Source of the DNA: Muribaculaceae bacterium
GTDB taxonomy: Bacteria; Bacteroidota; Bacteroidia; Bacteroidales; Muribaculaceae
Direction: 5' to 3'
Assembly (NCBI GenBank): GCA_009775195.1
Contig: VSPF01000042.1
Location: forward strand, 1 to 17,657
DNA length: 17,657 bases
The position numbers were made by a program, and so were the translations under genes. Below, piece by piece: positions 7,531 through 14,859 of the stretch. The first letter of the stretch is position 1; every line of letters begins with the position of its first letter. The notes under the pieces are model-generated. The model made no database searches. It saw nothing but the letters and a program-made list of their open reading frames with translations, and was not told where the DNA came from.

Positions 7531-10500
7531 ATGAAAAAGCAATGCCTCGCTATGCTGGCGCTCTTTGCGATACCGGCGGCGCCCCTGAGCACAACAGCGG
7601 CCGACCTTGGCGGCATACCCTCTATGCGCGGTCTCGCCGTGTCGGGTTCGGGCAGCACTTACGAGGGTCCGGGAGTATATGTCCTGCCCGGTAAAACCAA
7701 TCCCGACGTAAAGGCTGTAAAGACCGACGAAGCCCTTAAAGGTTCGGCAGGTGCCGTGGTCAGCGGCGACCGGCTGTTTGTCGCCGTACCGCAGGGCAGC
7801 TTCTTTGTCAGCGGCATGACATATAATCTTTGGAATACCGCTACCTGGGAAATCGAAAAGACATCTGACGGCGATACCGAGTTCAAGGCAAATGCCATGG
7901 CTGCGCACCCAGCGACAGGTGCAGTATTAGGTTGCTTTGGCGAGAGCTACTCGTCGACCCTGACACCCTTCGACATCAATACTTTCGGCCTTGACGAATT
8001 CGAAGAAAAAAGTATCAACTCAACGCTTTACGCCATGGCATATACCGCTGCCGGCGACCTCTACGGCGTTGACGGCAACGGCACGCTCTATAAATATAAC
8101 CCGTCGAGCATGTTCTCACCTCTCAACGAGGTTGGCGATACCGGCATACGCTGCGACGAAGGGGCTACCGCCGTCATCGACCCGGCCGATGGCAGCATGT
8201 ATCTTGCCCAATACCGCGACGACACATCGACAATGTGGCGCATTGACCTGTCTACGGCCTCGGCTTCGAAACTCTACGAAGTGCCGGGCGCGATGAAGAT
8301 AGCCTGCCTGTGGCTCGCGCCGGCCGACCAGCCGCAACCTGGCCCGGAGCCTGTAACTCCGCCATATAGTGAGACTTTCACCGGGACCGAGATGCCCCAG
8401 GGATATATCAATATCAACAATAACAACGACTATTCGAAGTGGACCTTTGTGCCCGGCACAGGCGGGCGCCCGGGCTATATAGTATATGACTATAATGGTG
8501 CCCAGGCGGCCGACGACTATATCGTGTTGCCGCCTATGCGCCTCGAGGCCGCCCGGGCCTACACCTTTGCCTTCGATGCCCGTAGCGAGGATGCTGCCCA
8601 TATCGAGCGTGCAGCCGTATATGTCGGAACGGCCCCAGAGGTCGCTGCCCTCACTACCGAGGTCATGGCCCCGACCGACATCGAGGCCGTAGATAGCTAC
8701 GCAAGCTACGACGGCGTGTTCGTACCGGCTATAGACGGGGTGTATTACTTCGCTGTAAAGGCATGCTCCGACGCGGCAAAGTTTAACCTCTATGTCTCCA
8801 ACTTCCGCGTATCGGCCCCCGGCGCGTCAGATATACCTGTTGCAGTGCAGTCGCTGGCGGCTATCCCGGCCGAATATGGCGAACTGATGGTCACGTTGTC
8901 GTTTACCGCGCCTGTAACCGACGTGGCCGGAAAACCCTTGACCGCGCTCAAACACATCGAGGTGAAATGCGGCGACAAAGTACTCGAGGAAATCACGGCC
9001 GCCCCCGGTGCCAAGATTAGCCGCGACTATACGGTTGACAAGGCCGGCACTCACACATTCACAGTTACGGCCTACACGCAGTCGGGTGCGGGACGCCCGG
9101 CGGCTACATCGTGCTATGTCGGTTTCGACGTGCCCGTCTCCCCGGCCTATGTCTCGGCAATCGAGGGCGATAACGAAGGCCAGCTCATAGTTAGCTGGGC
9201 TCCAGTCGACCGCGACGTAAGGGGCATGAAGATGCGTGGCGACCAGGTGACCTATACCCTGAGCCGCATCACATCGGGTGGTAGCACAGTAGTCGCCAGT
9301 GGGCTTAAGACGCCCTTCTATACCGACCAGGCCATAGCCAAGGACGGTCGCCAGACCTTCCTGCGCTATTCGGTTGTTGCTGTCAACAATATAGGCTCGA
9401 GCGCACAGGCCGTGTCTGAGCAGCTTGTTGCCGGTAAACCCTACACGCTGCCTTTTGCCGAAAGCTTTGCCAACGGCTATACCTCGTACACATTTGCCAT
9501 CGAGGTCGACGGTACCGACGAAGACACTCGCTGGGATACTCCTACCACCGCACAGCTCCACGACCCCGAGGCCCAGGACGGCGACAACGGCCTGCTGCGT
9601 TTTATCGGCTCTGACGGCGATAAGGGCACGCTGACAACGGGCCGCATCAACCTTGCCGGTACTACATGTCCTACACTGTCGTTCTACTACTATACCTCGT
9701 TCGGCTCTGACAACACAAATACCATCGAGGTACAGGCCAGCACAGGCGGCGATTTTACTTCGCTGCGCAAGCTCACCCTCGCCGGTAACCGCACATGGGA
9801 TAAGGCTGTCGTCGACCTGAGCCGCTATATAGGCCGCACGGTACAAATCAGGTTTATTGCCCGCACCGACTACACGCGCTATGTGCTGCTCGACAATATC
9901 CGCATCGCCGACCTGTTCGACTGCAATCTTGCCGCCGTCGCCCTGACAGGCCCGTCAAAGGTAATGCGCGGACGGGCATCAACATTCGCACTCGAAATCG
10001 CCAACGAGGGCGCCCTCGCTGCCAATGGCTATGAAGTGATATTGAAGCGCGACGGCGTAGAGGCCGACCGCGTGGCAGGCCCGGCTGTCGAGCCGGACGC
10101 AAAGGCGCGAGTAGAACTGTCTGACGTGCTTTCGCCCTTCGCTGCCGACGAAGTAGAGTATACAGCGGAAATCATCATGGAGGCCGATGCTTATGCGGCC
10201 AACAACATCTCGCAACCCCTGCCGGTGGCCGTGATGACCTCGCGCCACCCCGTGCCGTCAGACCTCAAACTACTTGCCATCGAAGGCAACAAACTTACCC
10301 TCGGGTGGTCGGCACCTGTAATCGAAGGACGCGAAGTCGACCCTGAAACCGACGGTGCGGAGGACTATACCCCGTTCTCTATCGGCCTGTCTTCGAGCGT
10401 TGTAAAAGATGACAATGTAGGGGCGTGGACTATGGTCGACGGCGATGGTAAGGCATCGTATTGCGCACGCACAAACTCGTCGCTCATACGTCTGCAATAC

Positions 10501-11259
10501 CCCAACTCCGAGCAGCCGTCGGCCTTCCAAATCTTTACTCCCGGCGTCCTCGACAATATCGAGCCGGGCTTCCAGACCCATTCAGGCCAACAAATGTGGG
10601 TGTGCTTCAACGCCAAGGGCGGCAAGACCGACGACTGGCTCATCTCGCCCCAGCTCTCGGGTACGGCCCAGACTATCAGTTTCTTTGCCAAGTCGACAAA
10701 GCCCAACTATGGCAACGAGTCGTTCGAGGTGCTTGCCTCGTCTAAGGGCAAGGAGACCGCCGACTTTGTACTTGTGAAGGCCGTAGAAAGTGTTCCAGGC
10801 GAATGGACTAAATATGAGGCCGAGCTTCCTGCCGGCACGAGCTACATGGCTATCCGCTGCACCTCTAACGATATCTTTGCCCTCGCCATCGACGATATCA
10901 CACTGCTGACTGCCGAAGTTGCCGGTACCAACCTTCGACTTACCGGCTACCGCGTCTATCGCAACGGCGAGGCCCTTGGCGATGTCGAAGCCACTGTCAA
11001 TACCTACGCTGCCACGTTCGACCCCGAAGGTTCGAAACACACATACCATGTGACAGCCCTCTACAACGAAGGCGAGAGTCATACGTCGGAAGGTCTCGAG
11101 TTCGACCCGGCCCAGTCGGGCATATCGAATGTCGGTGTTGACTCTTGCGGCCCCCGCGTGCTCTACAACCTGCAGGGCATACGTGTCGACGAGGCCGATG
11201 CAACACCGGGAGTATATATCGAATACCGCGACGGCAAAGCCCGCAAGGTAGTGCTCTGA
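7531..11259 (+). CDS. Large secreted multidomain protein with three jelly-roll modules and a C-terminal sorting-like tail
   Basis: This 1242-residue protein is probably exported to the cell surface or medium; its ligand is unknown. A signal peptide ends near residue 24 (TTAA-D). Residues 25-265 look like propeller-type repeats (LYAMAYTAAGDLYGVDGNG). Three beta-sandwich modules of the MAM or choice-of-anchor J type follow at about 278-430, 640-795 and 948-1128; each has a strand such as DDYIVLPPM or DDWLISPQL and ends in DN/DD plus an I-x-I or I-T-L strand. Fibronectin III-like segments lie between them (about 440-635, 905-945, 1130-1195), with a CARDB-like segment at about 798-900. The last 35 residues (LYNLQGIRV ... 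PGVYIEYRDGKARKVVL) resemble type IX secretion C-terminal signals. No catalytic motif is visible. Domain names are by eye. Confidence 0.88.
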   Translation: MKKQCLAMLALFAIPAAPLSTTAADLGGIPSMRGLAVSGSGSTYEGPGVYVLPGKTNPDVKAVKTDEALKGSAGAVVSGDRLFVAVPQGSFFVSGMTYNLWNTATWEIEKTSDGDTEFKANAMAAHPATGAVLGCFGESYSSTLTPFDINTFGLDEFEEKSINSTLYAMAYTAAGDLYGVDGNGTLYKYNPSSMFSPLNEVGDTGIRCDEGATAVIDPADGSMYLAQYRDDTSTMWRIDLSTASASKLYEVPGAMKIACLWLAPADQPQPGPEPVTPPYSETFTGTEMPQGYININNNNDYSKWTFVPGTGGRPGYIVYDYNGAQAADDYIVLPPMRLEAARAYTFAFDARSEDAAHIERAAVYVGTAPEVAALTTEVMAPTDIEAVDSYASYDGVFVPAIDGVYYFAVKACSDAAKFNLYVSNFRVSAPGASDIPVAVQSLAAIPAEYGELMVTLSFTAPVTDVAGKPLTALKHIEVKCGDKVLEEITAAPGAKISRDYTVDKAGTHTFTVTAYTQSGAGRPAATSCYVGFDVPVSPAYVSAIEGDNEGQLIVSWAPVDRDVRGMKMRGDQVTYTLSRITSGGSTVVASGLKTPFYTDQAIAKDGRQTFLRYSVVAVNNIGSSAQAVSEQLVAGKPYTLPFAESFANGYTSYTFAIEVDGTDEDTRWDTPTTAQLHDPEAQDGDNGLLRFIGSDGDKGTLTTGRINLAGTTCPTLSFYYYTSFGSDNTNTIEVQASTGGDFTSLRKLTLAGNRTWDKAVVDLSRYIGRTVQIRFIARTDYTRYVLLDNIRIADLFDCNLAAVALTGPSKVMRGRASTFALEIANEGALAANGYEVILKRDGVEADRVAGPAVEPDAKARVELSDVLSPFAADEVEYTAEIIMEADAYAANNISQPLPVAVMTSRHPVPSDLKLLAIEGNKLTLGWSAPVIEGREVDPETDGAEDYTPFSIGLSSSVVKDDNVGAWTMVDGDGKASYCARTNSSLIRLQYPNSEQPSAFQIFTPGVLDNIEPGFQTHSGQQMWVCFNAKGGKTDDWLISPQLSGTAQTISFFAKSTKPNYGNESFEVLASSKGKETADFVLVKAVESVPGEWTKYEAELPAGTSYMAIRCTSNDIFALAIDDITLLTAEVAGTNLRLTGYRVYRNGEALGDVEATVNTYAATFDPEGSKHTYHVTALYNEGESHTSEGLEFDPAQSGISNVGVDSCGPRVLYNLQGIRVDEADATPGVYIEYRDGKARKVVL

Positions 11260-11283
11260 TACAGCGATTGCATGTTCTAAAGA

Positions 11284-11333
11284 GTCCTCGGAGAGGACGA
11301 TAACATAGTTAACCCCACGATTTTTCGTGGGGT
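11284..11333 (+). repeat. Composite two-hairpin element, copy R2
   Basis: GTCCTC-GGA-GAGGAC (11284-11298) is followed after 13 nt (or 12 nt to the AACCCC string) by ACCCCACGA-TTTT-TCGTGGGGT (11312-11333), a perfect 9-bp stem. The order, the spacing and the TTAACCCCAC start of the second hairpin match copy R3 on the other strand. Confidence 0.6.
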
Positions 11334-11357
11334 AGTCAAGGAATCAATACAAAAATA

Positions 11358-11423
11358 ATCCTCGGAGAGGATGCAAACGGCTTGAAACTTGTCGTTTGCG
11401 ACCTCTCCGAGGTCATTTTTTTT
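11358..11423. terminator. Probable bidirectional terminator built from two opposed GGA hairpins
   Basis: CCTCGGAGAGG (11360-11370) pairs with CCTCTCCGAGG (11402-11412), and inside this GCAAACG (11373-11379) pairs with CGTTTGC (11393-11399), giving an 11-bp plus 7-bp stem. Eight T residues follow at 11416-11423, and an A-rich run precedes it (11351-11358), so it could stop transcription from both sides. It lies between convergent genes. Each half of the outer stem can also fold on itself (11358-11372 and 11400-11414). Confidence 0.75.
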
Positions 11424-11441
11424 CTTAGGGTATTGTGGTTT

Positions 11442-11490
11442 CCCCACCAATGATGGTGGGGTTAACCACAATAGCGTCGTCTCCGACGAC
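11442..11490 (-). repeat. Composite two-hairpin element, copy R3
   Basis: On the minus strand GTCGTC-GGA-GACGAC (11490 to 11476) is followed after 12 nt by AACCCCACCA, loop TCAT, TGGTGGGG (11463 to 11442). The second hairpin is enclosed by a further 9-bp stem (ATTGTGGTT at 11432-11440 with 11464-11472). Design and spacing match R2, in inverted orientation. Confidence 0.6.
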
Positions 11491-11520
11491 TTCTCGTTTA
11501 ACCAGGTGGTAGTTTGGACT

Positions 11521-13536
11521 TTATTTCAGGGGGTGATATTCGCGGCTGTAGCGGAGCATCTGCTCGGGATAGGTTTCGGTATAGTCAACCTTGACATCGA
11601 TAATCTTGCCCGAAGCATCGCGGACGGCGGTGTAGACGGGGTTGACGAAGCCCTTGTAAGGAGCGATGTTGAGCTTGGCGTAACGGTCGAGAACCTGCTG
11701 GTGGAGGGCCGGGTCGACCTTGACGGCGTATTTCTCTACGAGTTCGCAAGCGGCGGTATAGTCGCCGGTCGAGCGTATGCGCTGTATTTCGGCAAGGAGT
11801 TCGCCAAAGAGTCCGCGCAGTGCCTCGTAGTCGTTGATTTTCACAAATGTCTTGCCATCTACGTCGACAAGCTCAATCACATTTGCATCTTTGCCATGCT
11901 CGTATGCCCACTCGGCGATGAGTTTGCGGTTACGCATGTGGGCCTCTTCTACATCCTTGCCCGGCTCGATGCGCATAAGCTGGGTCATCATGCCGTTGAG
12001 GATATATTTGTAATATTCGGCCTTATAAGCCTCGGGATTGTCGAGCAGGCCGATTTCGAGCAGTTTGGGGTCGGCGAGATAGTAGAGGGCGAAGAGGTCG
12101 GCACGGGCTTCCTCGATGGTAGAGCCATGCTCTTTGAGCGCGTCGGGGTCTACTCCGGGCAGCAGTTTGCCCGAGCCGTGGCCGAGACACTCGTGGAGGT
12201 CGGTGTGGAGGTTGTCGGTGATAAAGAGGTATTGGTCGAGCAGGTCGCGAGTGGGCTGGTCGATGACGAACTCCTCGTTGAAGCCGTTGCCATGGCTGGC
12301 GGCGTCGTAGGCCTGGGTGATATTCTCAAGAGTTACCGACTTCGAGCCGTGGGCGGCGCGTATCCAGTTGGCGTTGGGGAGGTTGATGCCGATAGGCGTG
12401 GCAGGGTAGGAGTCTCCGGCGAGTATGGCGGCGGTGATTACCTTGGCCGAAACGCCTTTTACCTTGTCTTTCTTAAACTCCTTGGCAACAGGCGAGTTGT
12501 CTTCAAACCACTGTGCGTTGCCCGAGAGGATTTCGGTGCGTTCGCTGGCCTCGATATTCTTGAAATTGACAATCGATTCCCACGAGCCGGTCATGCCAAG
12601 TGGGTCGCCGTAGCTTTCGATAAAGCCGTTGATAAAGTCGACCTGCGAGGCGGTGTCCTCGGCCCATTCGATTGAATAGCGGTCGAAAGTGGCGAGGTCG
12701 CCGGTGGTATAGAACTCGATAAGCGACTTGATTGTGGCGCGCTGGGCGTCGTTTTCGGCGTAAGCGGCGGCACTGTCGAGGTTGGCAACAATATGCTCGA
12801 TGGCGTCGTTGTAGAGACCTCCGAGTTTGTAGGGCTCTTCTACCACCTTGCCGTTGACCTTCTTGAGGCGCGTATTGAGGCCGTAAGAAATGGGCGTGGG
12901 GTCGTTGGCTTTCTTAATCGAGTTGTAATAAGCCTCGACTTCGGCCTGGGTCAGGCCTTTCTCATAGAAGTTGCCGGCCGAGGTTGCGACCAGGTCAGCT
13001 CCCGTGGCCTGGTTGACGCGCTTGGCATCCAGGGCCGGGTTGAAGATAATCTCTACCAGTTCGTCGGCATCGGCAGGGGCTGTGCCCTCGGGCAGTTTGG
13101 CGAGCTGCGAGGTCAGGAAATCGCGGCTGAAAGCGGGGACGAACTTGTCGTTCGAATAGTGGTGGTGTATACCGTTGCCAAACCATACCTGTTTCATGTA
13201 TGTCTCGAAAGCCTGGTATTCGGGGTCGGCCTTGTCGCCGTCGTAGTTTGTGTAGACGGCCTCGAGCATGTCGCGGATAGGCAGGTTGTGGATATAGTTC
13301 TGGTCCCAAAGTATGTCGCGACCCCACAGGGCGGCTTCCTGGAGATAATATACGAGTATTTTCTGATTGAGACTCAGGCTGTCGAAGTTGGGCACTTTGT
13401 AGCGGAGCACCTCGATATCGGCAAAGCGGTCGACAGTGTAGTCGAAGTCGTCGGCAGGAGCCTTTTCGGCTGTACGGCTGCACGACGATGCCATGATGAG
13501 CGTTGTCATTGCTGCTGCGATAATGATTTGTTTCAT
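11521..13536 (-). CDS. dpp3: Dipeptidyl peptidase III (family M49), lipoprotein
   Basis: A zinc exopeptidase that removes dipeptides from the N-terminus of short peptides. It has 671 residues. HECLGH at 448-453 supplies zinc ligands His448 and His453 and catalytic Glu449; Glu476 in EEARAD (475-480) is the third ligand. As I recall, these numbers match the Bacteroides thetaiotaomicron enzyme, which also has Cys in the HECxGH motif. The N-terminus has a signal sequence with lipobox MASSC (Cys19), so the protein is probably a lipoprotein facing the periplasm, unlike the cytosolic eukaryotic enzymes. It lies 60 bp downstream of the radical SAM gene on the same strand, and I see no strong promoter in that gap, so the two may be co-transcribed. 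It shares no operon with the DPP IV gene. Confidence 0.95.
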   Translation of the reverse strand: MKQIIIAAAMTTLIMASSCSRTAEKAPADDFDYTVDRFADIEVLRYKVPNFDSLSLNQKILVYYLQEAALWGRDILWDQNYIHNLPIRDMLEAVYTNYDGDKADPEYQAFETYMKQVWFGNGIHHHYSNDKFVPAFSRDFLTSQLAKLPEGTAPADADELVEIIFNPALDAKRVNQATGADLVATSAGNFYEKGLTQAEVEAYYNSIKKANDPTPISYGLNTRLKKVNGKVVEEPYKLGGLYNDAIEHIVANLDSAAAYAENDAQRATIKSLIEFYTTGDLATFDRYSIEWAEDTASQVDFINGFIESYGDPLGMTGSWESIVNFKNIEASERTEILSGNAQWFEDNSPVAKEFKKDKVKGVSAKVITAAILAGDSYPATPIGINLPNANWIRAAHGSKSVTLENITQAYDAASHGNGFNEEFVIDQPTRDLLDQYLFITDNLHTDLHECLGHGSGKLLPGVDPDALKEHGSTIEEARADLFALYYLADPKLLEIGLLDNPEAYKAEYYKYILNGMMTQLMRIEPGKDVEEAHMRNRKLIAEWAYEHGKDANVIELVDVDGKTFVKINDYEALRGLFGELLAEIQRIRSTGDYTAACELVEKYAVKVDPALHQQVLDRYAKLNIAPYKGFVNPVYTAVRDASGKIIDVKVDYTETYPEQMLRYSREYHPLK

Positions 13537-13596
13537 TCTATTTATATATTGATGTTTCAGTTGTTTTTAGAAAATAATAAGCCATTTGTCAAATGC

Positions 13597-14424
13597 TCAG
13601 TCTACCCACTCCGACTTGTCGCGGCGCGAAGGGCCGTAGTCCGTTACCGTGGGGTTGGGACGGCAATATTCGCAAAATGGCACCGGCTTGTCGCGTAACT
13701 GCCTGATTTGCCGTATGCCGCTTATGTCGGCCACGTCGAGCCAGTCGCCGGGCTCGTGCTCGAATTTTGTGCCGCACGCGCCGTTGAGATGTCTCACGCA
13801 GGCACTTATAGAGCAGGGATATACCTTGTCGCCTACGACCGAAATGCAGCCACGGTTGAAACATTTGAAGTGCGACAGGCGGCCATTCTGCCGCTTTTGA
13901 GGGTCGAGAGAGAAGCGGAAAAAGGCCCCGTCGTCGCCCCGGTCGCCAAATATCTCGCAATCAACCCCTTCGGAGCGGCATAGAGCTTCGGCGGCATCGT
14001 AGTCGAACGCTACGGGATAGCGCGTGACCGCCATTACCACCTTGTTGCGACGTGCCGCCTCCCAAAATTCGGGAGCCATCTTGGGCAGCAGTATGCCATT
14101 TGTAAACAACAATATGCGCGTGTCGGGGAAGTTCTTTCGCAATATGTCCATAGCCTCGGGCAGATGGGGGTAGAGCAGTGTCTCGCCGCCGATAAGGTAG
14201 GCGCTGCCGAGGCCCTTGCCGACAGCGGCCCCGAGGTGTGCGGCATTGCGCTCGAGTTGTTCGATTGGTTCAAACACGCGCGGTGCCAATGGGCTGTAGT
14301 GGGTACAGCCTTTGCAGTTCAGGTTGCAATAATCACTGAGAATAAACTCGAGGCGCAGCGGCTCGGCCCGATGGGCACGCACCGTTGACACGAAATTGCT
14401 GATTTTTCTGAATATATTCTTCAT
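13597..14424 (-). CDS. Radical SAM protein with C-terminal cysteine cluster
   Basis: Probably binds a [4Fe-4S] cluster and cleaves S-adenosylmethionine; the substrate is unknown. It has 275 residues. The cluster motif CNLNCKGC lies at 33-40 (CxxxCxxC) in the form DYCNLNCKGCTHYSPLA, seen in a radical SAM group often found near glycan genes. GGET (79-82) is the usual SAM-binding motif. The last third has seven further cysteines (188, 193, 204, 209, 217, 251, 254), which suggests an auxiliary SPASM-like cluster. The first residues are basic and amphipathic. The ATG at 14424 sits only a few nt from the predicted transcription start. It could be an anaerobic peptide or sugar modifier; the divergent small Tyr-rich protein is a possible but unproven partner. 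Confidence 0.88.
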   Translation of the reverse strand: MKNIFRKISNFVSTVRAHRAEPLRLEFILSDYCNLNCKGCTHYSPLAPRVFEPIEQLERNAAHLGAAVGKGLGSAYLIGGETLLYPHLPEAMDILRKNFPDTRILLFTNGILLPKMAPEFWEAARRNKVVMAVTRYPVAFDYDAAEALCRSEGVDCEIFGDRGDDGAFFRFSLDPQKRQNGRLSHFKCFNRGCISVVGDKVYPCSISACVRHLNGACGTKFEHEPGDWLDVADISGIRQIRQLRDKPVPFCEYCRPNPTVTDYGPSRRDKSEWVD

Positions 14425-14431
14425 TTGCCCA

Positions 14432-14463
14432 CAAAATTACGAAAAAGTGCGTATATTAGCAAA
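14432..14463 (-). promoter_or_regulatory. Promoter of the radical SAM gene, predicted to give a leaderless mRNA
   Basis: TTTG (minus strand, 14460-14463), a 20-nt spacer and TAATTTTG (14432-14439) match the Bacteroidetes consensus fully. The last base of the -7 box is only 8 nt from the A of the start codon at 14424, so the mRNA should have a leader of about 0-4 nt. Confidence 0.7.
14452..14459 (+). promoter_or_regulatory. Possible -7 box for the small secreted protein
   Basis: TATATTAG fits TAnnTTTG except at one position. TTTG at 14424-14427 is 24 nt upstream, longer than usual. The predicted start near 14464 again leaves almost no leader before ATG 14467. The box lies inside the spacer of the opposing promoter. 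Confidence 0.4.
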
Positions 14464-14466
14464 GCA

Positions 14467-14853
14467 ATGGATATGAAGAAAAACAAGACCTTATTACGCC
14501 TGGCCCTGTGCCTCGGCCTGGCCGTCGGTGCCGTGGCCGTGTCGCCGGCAGTATATGCCGACAGTTACAAATATAGCCGTGTGCGCTCGGCCGTAAACGA
14601 CGGCGACCGCTATGTGACCCAGGCCAAGAGTGCCCGCAACGATGCCGAGCGTTACCAACGCGACGCCGAACGCTATCAGCGCGACGCCGCCAGCTATACG
14701 CGCCAGAAAAAATACGACCTTGCGCGTGACTACCAGCGCAAGGCCGACAATTATCTTGAAAAGGCGCGCGATGCCGTTCGCCGTGCCGAACGTGCCGACA
14801 GCTATGCTGCCGATGCCTACCGTCGTGCTGCGGCAATCGTCGAGAGCCGTTAG
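14467..14853 (+). CDS. Small secreted Tyr/Arg-rich helical repeat protein
   Basis: I do not recognise this 128-residue protein. The frame is open from 14425, but that start would abut the divergent gene and precede the likely promoter; ATG 14467 (MDMKKNK) or 14473 (MKKNK) gives a normal signal peptide ending at SPAVYA-D. The mature part, about 97 residues, has no cysteine and is almost entirely Arg, Ala, Asp and Tyr. It contains heptad repeats, DAERYQR twice in tandem followed by DAASYTR, then YQRKADNYLEKARDAVRRAERAD, so it should be one long helix or a helical hairpin with Ala and Tyr on one face. It may be a periplasmic coiled-coil protein. Its stop is 6 nt from the stop of the convergent alcohol dehydrogenase gene, with no terminator between them. 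Confidence 0.75.
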   Translation: MDMKKNKTLLRLALCLGLAVGAVAVSPAVYADSYKYSRVRSAVNDGDRYVTQAKSARNDAERYQRDAERYQRDAASYTRQKKYDLARDYQRKADNYLEKARDAVRRAERADSYAADAYRRAAAIVESR

Positions 14854-14859
14854 GCGGTG

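Larger units (their letters stand above)
11260..11520. other. Convergent intergenic region made almost wholly of hairpins
   Basis: These 261 bases separate the ends of two convergent genes. About three quarters of them belong to seven short inverted repeats: hairpins at 11284-11298, 11312-11333, 11358-11372, 11373-11399, 11400-11414, 11432-11472 and 11476-11490. Four of these share one design (6-bp stem, 3-nt loop GGA or TCC). No ORF of note and no promoter is visible. Confidence 0.65.

Noticed and set aside
8827..9846. A 339-codon minus-strand frame inside the large secreted protein
   Set aside because: Antisense shadow with no motif, no promoter and no neighbouring partner gene.
11260..11520. 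CRISPR array
   Set aside because: The repeats are short palindromes of two kinds in both orientations with irregular spacing, with no uniform repeat-spacer unit and no cas genes.
11389..12675. A 428-codon plus-strand frame opposite the DPP III gene
   Set aside because: It is the antisense shadow of a clear M49 peptidase with intact zinc motifs; the GC-rich codon pattern keeps the opposite strand open.
13582..13594. CATTTG-T-CAAATG palindrome upstream of the DPP III gene as an operator, with a promoter nearby
   Set aside because: The palindrome is real but short and AT-rich; the only TTTG with 20-nt spacing leads to a sequence unlike TAnnTTTG, so I do not call a promoter there.
14425..14466. 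Extending the small secreted protein to ATG 14425
   Set aside because: That start abuts the opposite gene, precedes the likely -7 box and would place 14-16 polar residues ahead of the signal peptide.
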